Shown here piece after piece: positions 1 to 11,159 of a stretch of DNA of 64,000 nt. Each line of letters begins with the position of its first letter. Within the stretch, counting starts at the first letter, position 1. The DNA lies in assembly GCA_019634695.1 (NCBI GenBank), contig JAHCAW010000002.1:82277-146276 (forward strand), written 5' to 3'. The notes below the pieces were generated by a model that saw only the letters and a list, made by a program, of their open reading frames with translations, was not told where the DNA came from and searched no databases. The DNA comes from Candidatus Sumerlaeia bacterium. GTDB taxonomy: Bacteria; Sumerlaeota; Sumerlaeia; SLMS01; JAHLLQ01. The position numbers and the translations under genes are program-made.

Positions 1-1
1 C

Positions 2-334
2 GAAGTCGAGCGCGGCCACGGAGAGTTCGCCGTTGACTTTGGCGAGGGCACCGTCACCGTATTGGGAACGGCGTTCGCCACGGCACGGTACCCCGAATCG
101 GCCTCGGTCTTTCTGGCTCGCGGTGCGGTGCGCGTGGAGGCTGGTTCGTCGGCCGTCGAGTTGGAACCCGCCACGGAAGCCACCGTGCGCGGCGACCAGC
201 GGCTGGATGTGACCCGCCACAGTCCGACCTCGCCTCCGGCATGGGCTTCGCTCTTGTTCACCGGTTACGAGGCGGCCTACACCGAACGCTACTTTCCTTC
301 GGCGGTGCCGGAAAGTGGCCGGAGCCGCCCGTGA
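2..334 (+). CDS. FecR-like domain protein, 5' partial
   Basis: The reading frame is open from the left edge of the window, so the true start lies outside. The visible 110 residues resemble the beta-sandwich of FecR proteins: a VDFGEGTVTVLGTAFA stretch (residues about 12-27 of the visible part), then a second strand run in which SVFLARGAVRVEAG recalls the FecR pattern 'V.L..G.V.V', and an ELEPATEATV segment like the usual 'L.pGq.a'. Classical FecR is an anti-sigma and signal-transfer protein, but FecR domains also occur in surface proteins of planctomycete-type bacteria. No TonB receptor or ECF sigma gene is visible. A pseudopilin gene follows after 27 bases, so co-transcription is likely. The domain call is moderate; the role is unknown. 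Confidence 0.6.
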   Translation, partial: EVERGHGEFAVDFGEGTVTVLGTAFATARYPESASVFLARGAVRVEAGSSAVELEPATEATVRGDQRLDVTRHSPTSPPAWASLLFTGYEAAYTERYFPSAVPESGRSRP

Positions 335-361
335 TGCATTTCACGCGCGAGTTCCGATGCC

Positions 362-1042
362 ATGCGGCGCGGCCTGACACTCATCGAGCTGCTGGTCGTC
401 GTCGCCGTCATCGCGATTCTCGCCGCGCTGGCCATCCCGAACTTTCTGGAAGCCCAGACCCGCGCCAAGGTTGCCGCCGCGCGCTCGAACCTGCGCGTCG
501 TTACCAGTGGCCTCGAAGCCTACGCCGTCGATCAGGGACAGTATCCCCCGACCCGCGCCCGCTTCCCGGCCGACCCCTTTGCCCTCTATTCCGACGTCCA
601 GTTGGCGCGCCTCACCACCCCGGTGGCCTACATCACCGGCGGGGCCTTCCGCGATCCCTTCGGCACCATTCAGGCCCGGCCGCTGACGCCCTCCGGCCTG
701 TCGGCGACTGCCACCTCGGCCGCCAGCGGCGACAGCTTCCCCGAACTCCAGCCGCCCAACTCGCAGCGCAGCCTGCTCTACTACCACTATCCCAGTCTGG
801 CCGCGCGCCACGGCATCCCGCGCCTGTACCGCCACGGCGGCGCCATCATCAGCATCGGACCCGACTTGACCGACAGCCTCGGCGCCTACCGGCCCTTCGA
901 CGCCCAACTCTTCCAGAACGAGTTCGGCCACACCAGCTACCGACACCCGATCGATACCGAGTACGATCCCACGAACGGCACCATCAGCTTGGGGGACTTG
1001 GGGGGCTACGCGGGCGACGCCCGGCGATTCGAGGCTCCATGA
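362..1042 (+). CDS. Type II secretion/type IV pilin-like pseudopilin
   Basis: The 226-residue product begins with a prepilin signature: a short basic leader (MRRG) followed by LTLIELLVVVAVIAILAA, with the peptidase cleavage site expected after Gly4 and Glu8 as the +5 residue. The hydrophobic helix (about residues 5-26) is followed by an NFLEAQTRAK segment typical of the GspG/PulG-like and DUF1559-like pseudopilins found in large numbers in planctomycete-type genomes. It is longer than GspG (about 140 residues). It is expected to sit in the inner membrane after processing, and could belong to a pilus or secretion pseudopilus; no assembly ATPase or secretin is in the window. Its stop codon overlaps the start of the FG-GAP gene (ATGA), so the two are probably translationally coupled. 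Confidence 0.85.
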   Translation: MRRGLTLIELLVVVAVIAILAALAIPNFLEAQTRAKVAAARSNLRVVTSGLEAYAVDQGQYPPTRARFPADPFALYSDVQLARLTTPVAYITGGAFRDPFGTIQARPLTPSGLSATATSAASGDSFPELQPPNSQRSLLYYHYPSLAARHGIPRLYRHGGAIISIGPDLTDSLGAYRPFDAQLFQNEFGHTSYRHPIDTEYDPTNGTISLGDLGGYAGDARRFEAP

Positions 1043-3594
1043 CCACCCGCCTGCTTCTTGCAGTGCTCGCCTTCGCCCTGACTCCCGCCACCGGTCTCCG
1101 GGCCGCAGTGGATCTGTTTGCCGGCGCCGTCCCGCAGGGGCTCGCCATCGCCGACTTCGACCGTGACGGCCGTCCCGACATCGCTGTCGCCAACGCCTTC
1201 GACGACACCGTCACGATTCATCGCCAGTCCGCGCCCGGTGTCTTCACCCTCGCGCAGACGATCCCCGTGGGAATGAACCCCGCCTCGCCGAGCAACTTCC
1301 CGCGCGCGCTCGTTGTCGCCGACATCGACCACGACGGCGCTCCGGACCTGATCGTCCTGTGCTCCGGCAACTTCCTCTTCGGCCAACCGCCCAGCGTTCA
1401 GACACTGCTGAATCGCGGCGACGGCCTCTTCGTCGTTCTGCCCGCCGGGCCCGTCGCCCCCGTTGTTCCGCAGGACCTGTTCCCCGTTCACTTTGCCGTC
1501 GGCCACTTTTCAAACTCACCCCTGCCCGGTCTGGCCGTCGCCCAACTGCGCGACCAGTCCATTCGCCTGATGCCCGGCAACGGCGCCGGCGCCTTCGCAC
1601 CCGGTCCGGTCATTGCGCTGCCGGCGCGCCCGCAATTCCTGCTCGTCGAAGACATCGACGGCGACGGACTGGACGACCTGTTCGTCGCAGCCGAAGCCTC
1701 GCTGCTGCTCGTGCGCCAGACCGCCCCCGGGACGTTCGCCGCGCCAGTCGCCCTGCCGCTGCCCGTCGGCGACGCCCTGCTCACCGGTCTCGCCGCCGGC
1801 GACTTCGACGGCGACGGCCGACTCGATCTCGTCGCCGCCGACGCCAACAACCGCGTCCTTGTCCTCAGCGACCTCGACTCCGCCGGCCAGCCGGCGTCCA
1901 GCTTCGTGCTGACCGATCCGTCGCTCGACGAGCCCTCCGCCGTCGCCTTCGTCTCCTGGGACGGCGACGCTCGCGACGACCTGCTCGTCGCCAATCGCCT
2001 CGGCGCCACGGTCACCGTGTTCCTCTCCGCGGGCGGCACGCAGGTGCTCTCCGTCGGCGCGCGCCCGCGCCGCGTCGCGCTCGCCGACCTCGACGCCAAC
2101 GGGCGCCTCGACCTTGTGACGGCCAACGAGGGCGACGTGGACAACGCCGCCAATCCCGACGTGTCGATTCGCTTCAACGCCGACAGCCCGGACCATGTCG
2201 CCGTCGTCGAATCGACGGACGCGGACCTGGTCGCCGGCACGCTTGGGCCGCGCCTGCTGCGGCCCCGCGCCGTCGCCCACTCGCTCGCCTCGCGCGTCTG
2301 GGTGCTCGACAACGCCCGTCGCAGCATCCAGGAACTGAACCCCTCGCCCACGGTGAACGCGAACCCGTCCGCCCGCTTCGGCGCCCGCATCGACTTCACA
2401 GACGAAGTCGCCGGCATGGTCTTCACGAACGCGCTCAACGGCTTCGCCTTGGGGCGTTACTCGGGAGTGCTCTCGACGCTCAACGCCAACACCGGCGCCG
2501 TGACACCGTCGGCGACGGTTGCCGAGTCGCCGGGGCAGCTCGGCTTTGGTGGCCTTGCCTACAACGCCGCCACGGGCACCTTCTTCGCCTCGGATCCTTC
2601 GGGGGCGCGTATCCTGCGCTTCAATGCCTCGGGTGCCGTCCTTGGCTCCTTCGCCGTCGATCCGCCCGTGCACGACCTTGCATGGAGCGCCTCCAACGCC
2701 CGCCTCTTCGGTGTCTCGCCCGGCAGCACGAGCGTGCGCGCCTGGCAGGCCGACGGCACGCCGGACGCCTCGCGCACCTTCGACATGGCTGCCTCGGCCG
2801 CCATCTTCCGCCGTGGCGGCCTTGCCGGCATCACCGCTGTTCCCAACAACGCCCAGTTGCGCGTGCTCGCCAGCGACGGCCTGCTGGCCCTCGTCAACAC
2901 CAGCGGAACGCTCGCCGAAATCTGCTCCGTCGCCCCGGCCTCGGGCGGCGCCGCACTCACCTTCGATGCCGCCAACAACGAGCTGCACCTGCTCGGCGCC
3001 GAGCTGCACGTCGGCCGTCTCAAGCTGCCGGACCTCACCGAGGGCGCGCTGCTCTCGCTCTGGCCCGCGCTTCAGGCCGATCCCACCTTCGTGCCGGTTG
3101 GCATCGCGTGGGACCCCGTCGCCGGCAACCTGCTCGTCTCGGGAGCGGGCACCACCACGCTGGCGCGTTTCCGCCGCAACGGCCAGTTCGTCGGCTTCGA
3201 GAACAGCGCCCCGCCGGCGAACACTCGCGGGCTGACCGGCGGCATCGCCTTCGCGGACGACGGCGCCCTTTACTGGCGCGCCCGCTTCGCCGCCCGCGCC
3301 GGCGCCGTCGAGATTCCTCTGCCGGCAACGCTCACGATCGACCTCGACATCCGTGGCGGACGGCTCGCCGTCGGCACGTCGAATCCGGGCGAAGTCCTCC
3401 TCGTGCCGCTCAACGGCACGGACACCGCCGTCGTTGCCACGGTGCCGCTCTCCGGAGACCACGCCGGCATCGCGCTGCTCGACGACGAGACCCTGCTCGG
3501 TTTCGGCAGCAGCCCGACCGCGCCGCTCCAGACATTCACCTTCGATATCCCCGACAACTCCTCCGTGCCCTCATGGTCGCTCTACGGCTTCTGA
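1039..3594 (+). CDS. Secreted FG-GAP/VCBS repeat beta-propeller protein
   Basis: The ATG at 1039 overlaps the preceding stop and is followed by a signal peptide (about residues 1-22, ending near LRAAV), so it was chosen over the longer frame that opens further upstream. The 851-residue protein has at least five FG-GAP/VCBS repeats in its first 370 residues, each with a calcium-loop-like D-x-D-x-D-G motif: DFDRDGRPDIAV, DIDHDGAPDLIV, DIDGDGLDDLFV, DFDGDGRLDLVA and DLDANGRLDLVT. The C-terminal half looks like a second propeller of the NHL/SMP-30 kind (repeated 'GLAYNAATGTFFASDP' and 'IAWDPVAGNLLVSG'). Such proteins are exported and bind ligands or partners at the cell surface. Pairing with a pseudopilin suggests, by inference only, that it is a pseudopilus-linked surface protein. 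Confidence 0.85.
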   Translation: MTTRLLLAVLAFALTPATGLRAAVDLFAGAVPQGLAIADFDRDGRPDIAVANAFDDTVTIHRQSAPGVFTLAQTIPVGMNPASPSNFPRALVVADIDHDGAPDLIVLCSGNFLFGQPPSVQTLLNRGDGLFVVLPAGPVAPVVPQDLFPVHFAVGHFSNSPLPGLAVAQLRDQSIRLMPGNGAGAFAPGPVIALPARPQFLLVEDIDGDGLDDLFVAAEASLLLVRQTAPGTFAAPVALPLPVGDALLTGLAAGDFDGDGRLDLVAADANNRVLVLSDLDSAGQPASSFVLTDPSLDEPSAVAFVSWDGDARDDLLVANRLGATVTVFLSAGGTQVLSVGARPRRVALADLDANGRLDLVTANEGDVDNAANPDVSIRFNADSPDHVAVVESTDADLVAGTLGPRLLRPRAVAHSLASRVWVLDNARRSIQELNPSPTVNANPSARFGARIDFTDEVAGMVFTNALNGFALGRYSGVLSTLNANTGAVTPSATVAESPGQLGFGGLAYNAATGTFFASDPSGARILRFNASGAVLGSFAVDPPVHDLAWSASNARLFGVSPGSTSVRAWQADGTPDASRTFDMAASAAIFRRGGLAGITAVPNNAQLRVLASDGLLALVNTSGTLAEICSVAPASGGAALTFDAANNELHLLGAELHVGRLKLPDLTEGALLSLWPALQADPTFVPVGIAWDPVAGNLLVSGAGTTTLARFRRNGQFVGFENSAPPANTRGLTGGIAFADDGALYWRARFAARAGAVEIPLPATLTIDLDIRGGRLAVGTSNPGEVLLVPLNGTDTAVVATVPLSGDHAGIALLDDETLLGFGSSPTAPLQTFTFDIPDNSSVPSWSLYGF

Positions 3595-3600
3595 CCGGGC

Positions 3601-5613
<2,013 letters not shown>

Positions 5614-5787
5614 GGGGCAACGGCTCCTTGCGGGGCATCAAAGCCCGATTCGCGCGCCTTTGGGCCGCATGCGTCAAGGTCGAGTTAGCACATCGTCAGA
5701 CCGTTCAGGCCCGTGTTGACCTTCGGGTGCGGGCGTGTCCGACTGCCGGCGTCCGTTCGTCCATGACTTCCGACGGAGCGCCGTCCC

Positions 5788-6690
5788 GTGACCCTGTCCC
5801 CGCGCACCACCAAGGGCATCATCCTCGCCGGCGGCGCCGGCTCGCGCCTCCACCCCCTCACCCTTGTCGCCAGCAAGCAGCTCATGCCGGTCTACGACAA
5901 GCCGATGATCTACTATCCGCTCTCGACGCTCATGCTCACCGGCGTCCGCGACATCCTCATCATCTCCACGCCGCAGGACCTGCCGCGCTTCAAGGAGCTG
6001 TTCGGCGACGGCGCGCACCTGGGCATCTCGATCGCCTATGCCGAGCAGCCCCGCCCCGAGGGCATCGCCCAGGCCTTCGTCATCGGCGCCGACTTCATCG
6101 GCAGCGATCCGGTCGCGTTGATGCTGGGCGACAATCTCTTCTACGGCAAGCTGGGCGTCTTCCGCGAGGCCATGGCGCGCGGCGAGGGGGGCACGATCTT
6201 CGGCTATTGGGTCAAGGACCCCGAGCGCTACGGCGTCGTCGAGTTCGATGCCCGCGGCCGCGCCATCTCCATCGAGGAGAAGCCGAAGCAACCCAAGTCC
6301 TCCTACGCCGTGCCCGGCTTCTACGTCTACGACAACAGCGTCGTCGAGATCGCGCGCAACCTGCGGCCCTCCGCCCGCGGCGAACTCGAGATCACCGACG
6401 TCAATCGCCAGTACCTTGAGCAGGGCCGCCTGCACGTCGAGCTGCTCGGCCGCGGCGTCGCCTGGCTCGACACCGGCACCCACGAGTCCTTGCTCGAGGC
6501 CGCCAACTTCATCGCCACCATCGAGCACCGCCAGGGGCTCAAGATCGGCTGCATCGAGGAGGTCGCCTGGCGCATGGGCTACCTCGACGACGCGGCCTTC
6601 GACCGCCTTGTCGCTTCGATGCCGCGCAACGCCTACACGAACTATCTGCACGACCTGCGCCGGCGCGGAGACGCGCGCTACAGTCGCTGA
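5788..6690 (+). CDS. rmlA: Glucose-1-phosphate thymidylyltransferase
   Basis: A 300-residue protein of normal length for RmlA/RfbA, which makes dTDP-glucose from dTTP and glucose-1-phosphate as the first step of dTDP-rhamnose and related sugar synthesis. The N-terminal nucleotide loop [11 protein letters not shown] (residues about 15-25), the [17 protein letters not shown] segment, [19 protein letters not shown] and the C-terminal [10 protein letters not shown] are all present, so the catalytic core looks intact. The start is a GTG at 5788 and gives eleven residues before the first beta strand. No rmlB, rmlC or rmlD is nearby, so the rest of the pathway must be encoded elsewhere. It converges with the GNAT-like gene. 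Confidence 0.95.
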   Translation: MTLSPRTTKGIILAGGAGSRLHPLTLVASKQLMPVYDKPMIYYPLSTLMLTGVRDILIISTPQDLPRFKELFGDGAHLGISIAYAEQPRPEGIAQAFVIGADFIGSDPVALMLGDNLFYGKLGVFREAMARGEGGTIFGYWVKDPERYGVVEFDARGRAISIEEKPKQPKSSYAVPGFYVYDNSVVEIARNLRPSARGELEITDVNRQYLEQGRLHVELLGRGVAWLDTGTHESLLEAANFIATIEHRQGLKIGCIEEVAWRMGYLDDAAFDRLVASMPRNAYTNYLHDLRRRGDARYSR

Positions 6691-6721
6691 CGACGGAGTC
6701 GGCCCGGCGGGAAGGCCCCCT

Positions 6722-7690
6722 TCACCACCGATCCACCTCGCCGTCCGTCGCGGTGAAGTACCACGCGTCGCGTCGCAGCAGCGTCAGGCCCATCGCCCGG
6801 TGGCGCGGATCGCGCAGCATCCAGTATAACGGCCAGCGCGGTCGCAGCATCTGGAAGCCCGCCTCCGCCAGCGCCTCGCCCCAGCCTGTGCCGAACAGGC
6901 TGGCGTAGAGCGGTACGCCGCGGCTGCGCGCCAGCTCCGCCAGCCCGCATGCCAGCCGCGGCACCTCGACGCCCGGGCACGCCGCGTCCACCAGTTGCAA
7001 CTCCTCGCCGTGCAGCCCCTGCACGCGCCGCAGCACCGCGTACGCATCCAGCGCCGTGCGCTCGCGCCCGAGCAGCACTTCGAACTCGTCCGCGGTCGGA
7101 CCCTGGAACAACCATGCAAGCTGCTCGCCCGTGCGCCGACGGAACACCAGGCGCTCGGTCGCCAGCGAGCTGTTCAACTCCTCGAAGGAGAGCCCGGCCA
7201 GCGAGTCGCCGGTGGGCTCGAGCTGCATCGGCGGCACGGGGGAGCGGCGCCCGCCGGATGAGGGCGTCCACATCGCGCGGCCGTAGAAGCCAACGCACTG
7301 GAATCGCTCGCGCTCCAGCAGCCGCGTCGGCTCGATGCCGGCCCCCGCGCACAGCGTCACCTCCGCCCGCCGCACCACCTCCTTCAGCAACAGGCCCGCC
7401 GTCTCCGCCTCCAGCAATCCCGGCCGCACCGCCAGGTCGTGCAGCACCTGCGCCCGCGTGAACTCGCCCTCGACGAAAAGCTCGATCGGCCGCACCGCCC
7501 CGAAGCTTCGCACGGAGTCCTCTTCCGAATCGTCCACGACCACGAACGCCCGGCTTGCCGTCCCCTCGGGCGCCTGGCGCGAGAAGCCCCGCTCCCAGAA
7601 TCGCGGATCGATCGTCAACTCCAGGTCCGTGAACAACTCCACGATGGCCGCATCGTGCTTGCTCGTGGCGGGCTCGACATGCAAGGACAT
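6722..7690 (-). CDS. GNAT-like acetyltransferase domain protein
   Basis: I chose the ATG at 7690 (MSLHVEP...), which gives 322 residues; the frame stays open further upstream, but that part reads as non-coding sequence. The first 170 residues have the layout of a GNAT fold: an acidic N-terminal helix, then a strand rich in Phe/Val (RAFVVVD), a strand near FGAVRPIELFVEG, and a 'V.pgl...-LL...V' helix. The second half looks like another, weaker GNAT-like module with SRGVPLYASLFGTGWGEALAEAGF, where 'a-RGV...y' before 'ALAEAGF' recalls the end of GNAT domains. No pyrophosphate-loop consensus (Q/RxxGxG/A) is clear, so catalytic activity is uncertain. The substrate is unknown. Confidence 0.5.
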   Translation of the reverse strand: MSLHVEPATSKHDAAIVELFTDLELTIDPRFWERGFSRQAPEGTASRAFVVVDDSEEDSVRSFGAVRPIELFVEGEFTRAQVLHDLAVRPGLLEAETAGLLLKEVVRRAEVTLCAGAGIEPTRLLERERFQCVGFYGRAMWTPSSGGRRSPVPPMQLEPTGDSLAGLSFEELNSSLATERLVFRRRTGEQLAWLFQGPTADEFEVLLGRERTALDAYAVLRRVQGLHGEELQLVDAACPGVEVPRLACGLAELARSRGVPLYASLFGTGWGEALAEAGFQMLRPRWPLYWMLRDPRHRAMGLTLLRRDAWYFTATDGEVDRW

Positions 7691-7809
7691 GACAGTGTAT
7701 CCCCGGTGGGAATCCCATCCTGCGCCGGCGCACGGCCCGGAGCAAGCGGATGGCGTCGCGCGGGCCCGGGAATCGCAACATGCCACCGGCATCGGCGGCA
7801 GGGCTTTCC

Positions 7810-8970
7810 ATGATGCCCCGTTTTGACCCAATGCGACCTCCCTCAACCGACAATCCGAAGCCCGCAAGAGGTCCCGCCTGGGCTGCCATTCGGGCACTAT
7901 TTCTTGCTCTCGTGCTGTTGTGCGGTGCGGGCCTCCATGCCCAGATGGTCATCGAGGACCCGCCGAGCGACTTCCGCATCCTGCTGCTGGGCGAAGCCGA
8001 GGACCCACGGCCGGCCCCCTCGCGCGCCGGGCCGCTGAAAATTATCGGGCTCGACGACAACGCCGCCCTGCGCGCCCACGTCGAGGGGGTCGCCTTCCAG
8101 GCCCGCGCCCGCATTCGCCAGACCACGCGCGCCGACTGGGAGGGCACCGCCCTTGTCGTCTGGGTCGAGAACCCCCGCGACTATCGCACGCTGACCGGCA
8201 AGATGCCCGAGTACACCGCCGCCGCCGCCAGCGCCGCCCGCCGCACCGTCTGGATCAACGCCTCCTCATGGCGCCGAAGCGATCCGCGCACGCAGCTCGA
8301 AACCCTGACCCATGAGTTCGGCCACCTCCTGCTTGGCAACCTGCCGGGCGGCACGCGCCTGCCCCTGTGGGCCGAGGAAGGTGTCGTCATGCACCTTGCC
8401 GGCGAGTGGAACATGACCCGCGCGCTGGCCGTCTCGCGCGCGCACGCTTTCGGCCAACTGCCCTCGCTCGTCGATCTCGAGACCACCTTTCCCGAAGATC
8501 CCGAGATGCAGGCGCTCGCCTACGCCGTCAGCTACCTGACCGTAGCCGAGATCGCGACCTCGCTTGGCGATTCGGCCGGCGCGCCCGAGCGCCTGATGCG
8601 CCGGCTGTCGGACGCGCACGCCGGCCCACGCCTGCGCGAGGCGCTCTGGGATCCCGCCGTGCGCGACGGCTGGGAGGCCCAGATGCTCGAAGCCCTCGGC
8701 GGGCGCGTCACCAATCTCATGATCGCGCTCTCCTCCGGCACGGCCTTCTGGTTCCTGATTCTCGTGCTGGCTTTCTGGGCATGGTCGAAGAAGCGCGCAC
8801 GCCGTCGCGCCGCCAACGAACAGGAAGCCCGCGAGGAGGCATGGGCCGCGTCGCTGACCGAACGCGACATCCACGACGTCTGGGGCGAACCCGAGGACGA
8901 CGAGCCCAAGCCCGAACCCGAACGCGAAGAGTATCCCTGGGAGAAGTGGGAGCGCCTCAAGGGCGAGTGA
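7810..8970 (+). CDS. Secreted or membrane-anchored HEFGH metallopeptidase-like protein
   Basis: The product is 386 residues from the ATG at 7810, which has AGGG six bases upstream; an ATG at 7831 is the alternative. A signal peptide or signal anchor spans about residues 25-45 (ALFLALVLLCGAGLHAQ). The zinc-binding HEFGH motif is at residues 168-172, and the downstream LPLWAEEGVVMHL segment (Glu189/Glu190) supplies the third ligand expected of gluzincins, the arrangement seen in the 'peptidase MA-like' family. A single transmembrane helix lies near the C-terminus (FWFLILVLAFWAW), followed by a basic stop-transfer and an acidic cytoplasmic tail rich in Glu/Asp/Pro. The peptidase domain should therefore face the periplasm. 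The ABC ATPase gene starts 27 bases downstream, and co-expression is likely. The substrate is unknown. Confidence 0.7.
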   Translation: MMPRFDPMRPPSTDNPKPARGPAWAAIRALFLALVLLCGAGLHAQMVIEDPPSDFRILLLGEAEDPRPAPSRAGPLKIIGLDDNAALRAHVEGVAFQARARIRQTTRADWEGTALVVWVENPRDYRTLTGKMPEYTAAAASAARRTVWINASSWRRSDPRTQLETLTHEFGHLLLGNLPGGTRLPLWAEEGVVMHLAGEWNMTRALAVSRAHAFGQLPSLVDLETTFPEDPEMQALAYAVSYLTVAEIATSLGDSAGAPERLMRRLSDAHAGPRLREALWDPAVRDGWEAQMLEALGGRVTNLMIALSSGTAFWFLILVLAFWAWSKKRARRRAANEQEAREEAWAASLTERDIHDVWGEPEDDEPKPEPEREEYPWEKWERLKGE

Positions 8971-8997
8971 GCCGCGCGCTCCGATCCGCAACCAATC

Positions 8998-9786
8998 ATG
9001 ACGGAATCCAACACGCTGCTCCGGCTCGACTCGATCGACCTCGAACGCGAGGGCACGCCCATCCTGCGCGGCGTCTCGTGGCGCGTCGCGGCGGGGGAGC
9101 ACTGGGCGATCATCGGTGCCAACGGCTGCGGCAAGACCACCGTGCTCAAGGTCGCCACGGGCTACGAGTGGCCGACGCGCGGCGCCGTCGAGGTGCTCGG
9201 CCAGCGCTACGGAGAAATCAACATTCCCCAATTGCGGCGCCACATCGGCTGGGTGAGTTCCGCGATTCTCGCGCGGTTCCCAGGAGCGAACCGCGCGCTC
9301 GACATCGCCGTCTCCGGCTTCGAAGCCTCGATGGGGCTCTTCCGCGCCTTCACCGAGGAGGAGTACGCCCGGGCCCGCGCCGCGCTCGACCGCGTCGGCA
9401 TGGGGGCGCTGGCCGGTCGGCGCTGGGAAGTACTCTCGCAGGGCGAGCGCCAGCGTGCCCTCATTGCCCGCGCGCTCGTCAACGAGCCCGCCCTGCTCAT
9501 CCTCGACGAGCCGTGCGCGGGGCTCGATCCCGTTGCGCGCGTCGATTTCCTCGACGGCGTGGAGCGCCTCGTCGCCTCCGGGCACGCGCCGGCCGTCCTG
9601 CTCGTCACGCATCACGTCGAGGAGTTGCGCCCGTTCATCAATCGCGTGCTGCTGCTGCGCGACGGTGCCGTGCTCGCGGCTGGCAGCACCGATGCGGTGC
9701 TCACCGAGCCGCTGCTCGCGCGGACATTCGGCCGCCCGTGCCGACTCGATCGCGTTGGCGGCGAGTTTCGCCTGCGCGTCGGGTGA
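8998..9786 (+). CDS. ABC transporter ATP-binding protein (YlmA/ModF-like)
   Basis: A 262-residue single ABC ATPase. Walker A is GANGCGKTT (about residues 38-46), the signature is LSQGERQRA, Walker B is LLILDEPCAGLD and the switch histidine lies in VTHHVEEL. Sequence around Walker A and the long HIGWVSSAI segment resemble stand-alone ATPases of the YlmA/ModF type, which are often encoded without a permease. No permease or binding protein is adjacent, so the transported substrate, if any, is unknown. It sits 27 bases after the metallopeptidase-like gene in the same direction, which may mean the two act together. It converges on proA with only 7 bases between stops. Confidence 0.9.
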   Translation: MTESNTLLRLDSIDLEREGTPILRGVSWRVAAGEHWAIIGANGCGKTTVLKVATGYEWPTRGAVEVLGQRYGEINIPQLRRHIGWVSSAILARFPGANRALDIAVSGFEASMGLFRAFTEEEYARARAALDRVGMGALAGRRWEVLSQGERQRALIARALVNEPALLILDEPCAGLDPVARVDFLDGVERLVASGHAPAVLLVTHHVEELRPFINRVLLLRDGAVLAAGSTDAVLTEPLLARTFGRPCRLDRVGGEFRLRVG

Positions 9787-9793
9787 CGTCCGT

Positions 9794-11068
9794 TCAGCGC
9801 ACCTGGCCCTCGCCCAGCACCACCCACTTCGCCGTCGTCAGTTCCCGCAGCCCCATCGGGCCGCGCGCGTGCAGCTTGTCCGTCGAGATGCCGATCTCCG
9901 CGCCGAGCCCGTACTCGCCGCCGTCGCTGAACCGCGTCGAGCAGTTCACGTGCACGCACGCCGAATCGATCCGCCGCACGAAAGCCTGCGCGCGCCCCAC
10001 GTCCCGCGTCACGATCGACTCCGTGTGGTGCGACCCGTAGTGGTTGATGAACTCCACCGCCTCGTCGAACGACTCGACCACCTTGACCGCGATCTCCGGG
10101 GCCAGGTACTCGGCGTACCAGTCCTCCTCGGTGGCCGCCTCGACGAAAGAGCCCGCCTTCATCGTGCGCGGGCATCCGTGGATGCGCACGCCCTTGTCCT
10201 TCAGGGCGTTGAGCACGAGCGGCAGGAACTGGTCCGCCACGCGCGCATGCACGAGCAATGTCTCAGCCGCGTTGCACACGCCATAGCGGTGCGTCTTCGA
10301 GTTAATCGCCACGTCCAGCGCCATCGCCAAGTCGGCGAACTCGTCCACGTACACCGTGCAGTTGCCGTCCAGGTGCTTGATCACCGGGATTCGCGATTCC
10401 TCGGTGACGCGCGCGATCAACGGCTTGCCGCCGCGCGGGATGATGATGTCGATCAGTCCCGTCGCCCGCAGCATCGCGCCGACCGCCTCGCGGTCCGTCG
10501 TCGGAATCAATTGAACCGCACCCTCCGGGATGCCCGCCTCGCGACAGGCCTCTTCCATCAACTCGGCCAGCACCATGTTCGAGCGAAAAGCCTCCGAGCC
10601 TCCGCGCAGGATCGTCGCGTTGCCCGACTTCAGGCACAACGCTCCCGCGTCCACCGTCACATTCGGCCGCGACTCGTAGATCATGCCCACCACGCCGATC
10701 GGCGCACGCATCTGGCCCACGCGCAACCCGTTCGGCCGCACCACCATGTTCTCGATCACGCCCACCGGATCGGGCAGCAGCGCCACCTCGCGCACCGCCT
10801 TGATCAGGCCGTCGATCCCCTTGTCGTCCAGCCGCAACCGGTCCAGCATCGCCGGCGCCAGGCCGTTCGCCTCGCCGGCTGCAAGGTCCTTGGCGTTCTC
10901 CGCCTTGATGCGGGCGCGCTGCGCGTCGAAGATCCTGGCCATGCACTCCAGCGCGTCGTTCTTCGCCGCGGGATTCAGCGCCGCCAGCGCGTGCGCCGCG
11001 CGTCGGGCCTTCTGGCACATGACGGACAGCAACTCCTTGCTGCCGCTCACCGGGACTTGCGTGGACAT
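9794..11068 (-). CDS. proA: Gamma-glutamyl phosphate reductase
   Basis: The 424-residue product has the usual length of ProA, which reduces gamma-glutamyl phosphate to glutamate-5-semialdehyde with NADPH in proline synthesis. Family motifs are visible: RAPIGVVGMIYESRPNVTVD, LKSGNATILRGGSEA, DLIIPRGG-like IDIIIPRGGK, and the catalytic cysteine Cys265 in YGVCNAAETLLVH. The start at 11068 is fixed by AGGAG eight bases upstream; the frame continues upstream but without a Shine-Dalgarno sequence. The partner kinase gene proB is not in the window. It is the last of five minus-strand genes, but the 91-base gap to the upstream gene leaves its transcription open. Confidence 0.97.
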   Translation of the reverse strand: MSTQVPVSGSKELLSVMCQKARRAAHALAALNPAAKNDALECMARIFDAQRARIKAENAKDLAAGEANGLAPAMLDRLRLDDKGIDGLIKAVREVALLPDPVGVIENMVVRPNGLRVGQMRAPIGVVGMIYESRPNVTVDAGALCLKSGNATILRGGSEAFRSNMVLAELMEEACREAGIPEGAVQLIPTTDREAVGAMLRATGLIDIIIPRGGKPLIARVTEESRIPVIKHLDGNCTVYVDEFADLAMALDVAINSKTHRYGVCNAAETLLVHARVADQFLPLVLNALKDKGVRIHGCPRTMKAGSFVEAATEEDWYAEYLAPEIAVKVVESFDEAVEFINHYGSHHTESIVTRDVGRAQAFVRRIDSACVHVNCSTRFSDGGEYGLGAEIGISTDKLHARGPMGLRELTTAKWVVLGEGQVR

Positions 11069-11159
11069 GGGGGACTGCTCCTGCGGGATTCCGGCCGCAC
11101 CGCGCCGGCCCGCCAACGCCACCACGGCGCACGCTCCATGGCAAGGGCGACGTGCCCCG

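Noticed and set aside
241..1038. Upstream extension of the FG-GAP frame
   Set aside because: This part overlaps the pseudopilin in another frame and reads as Arg/Pro/His-rich non-coding sequence; the ATG at 1039 begins a signal peptide.
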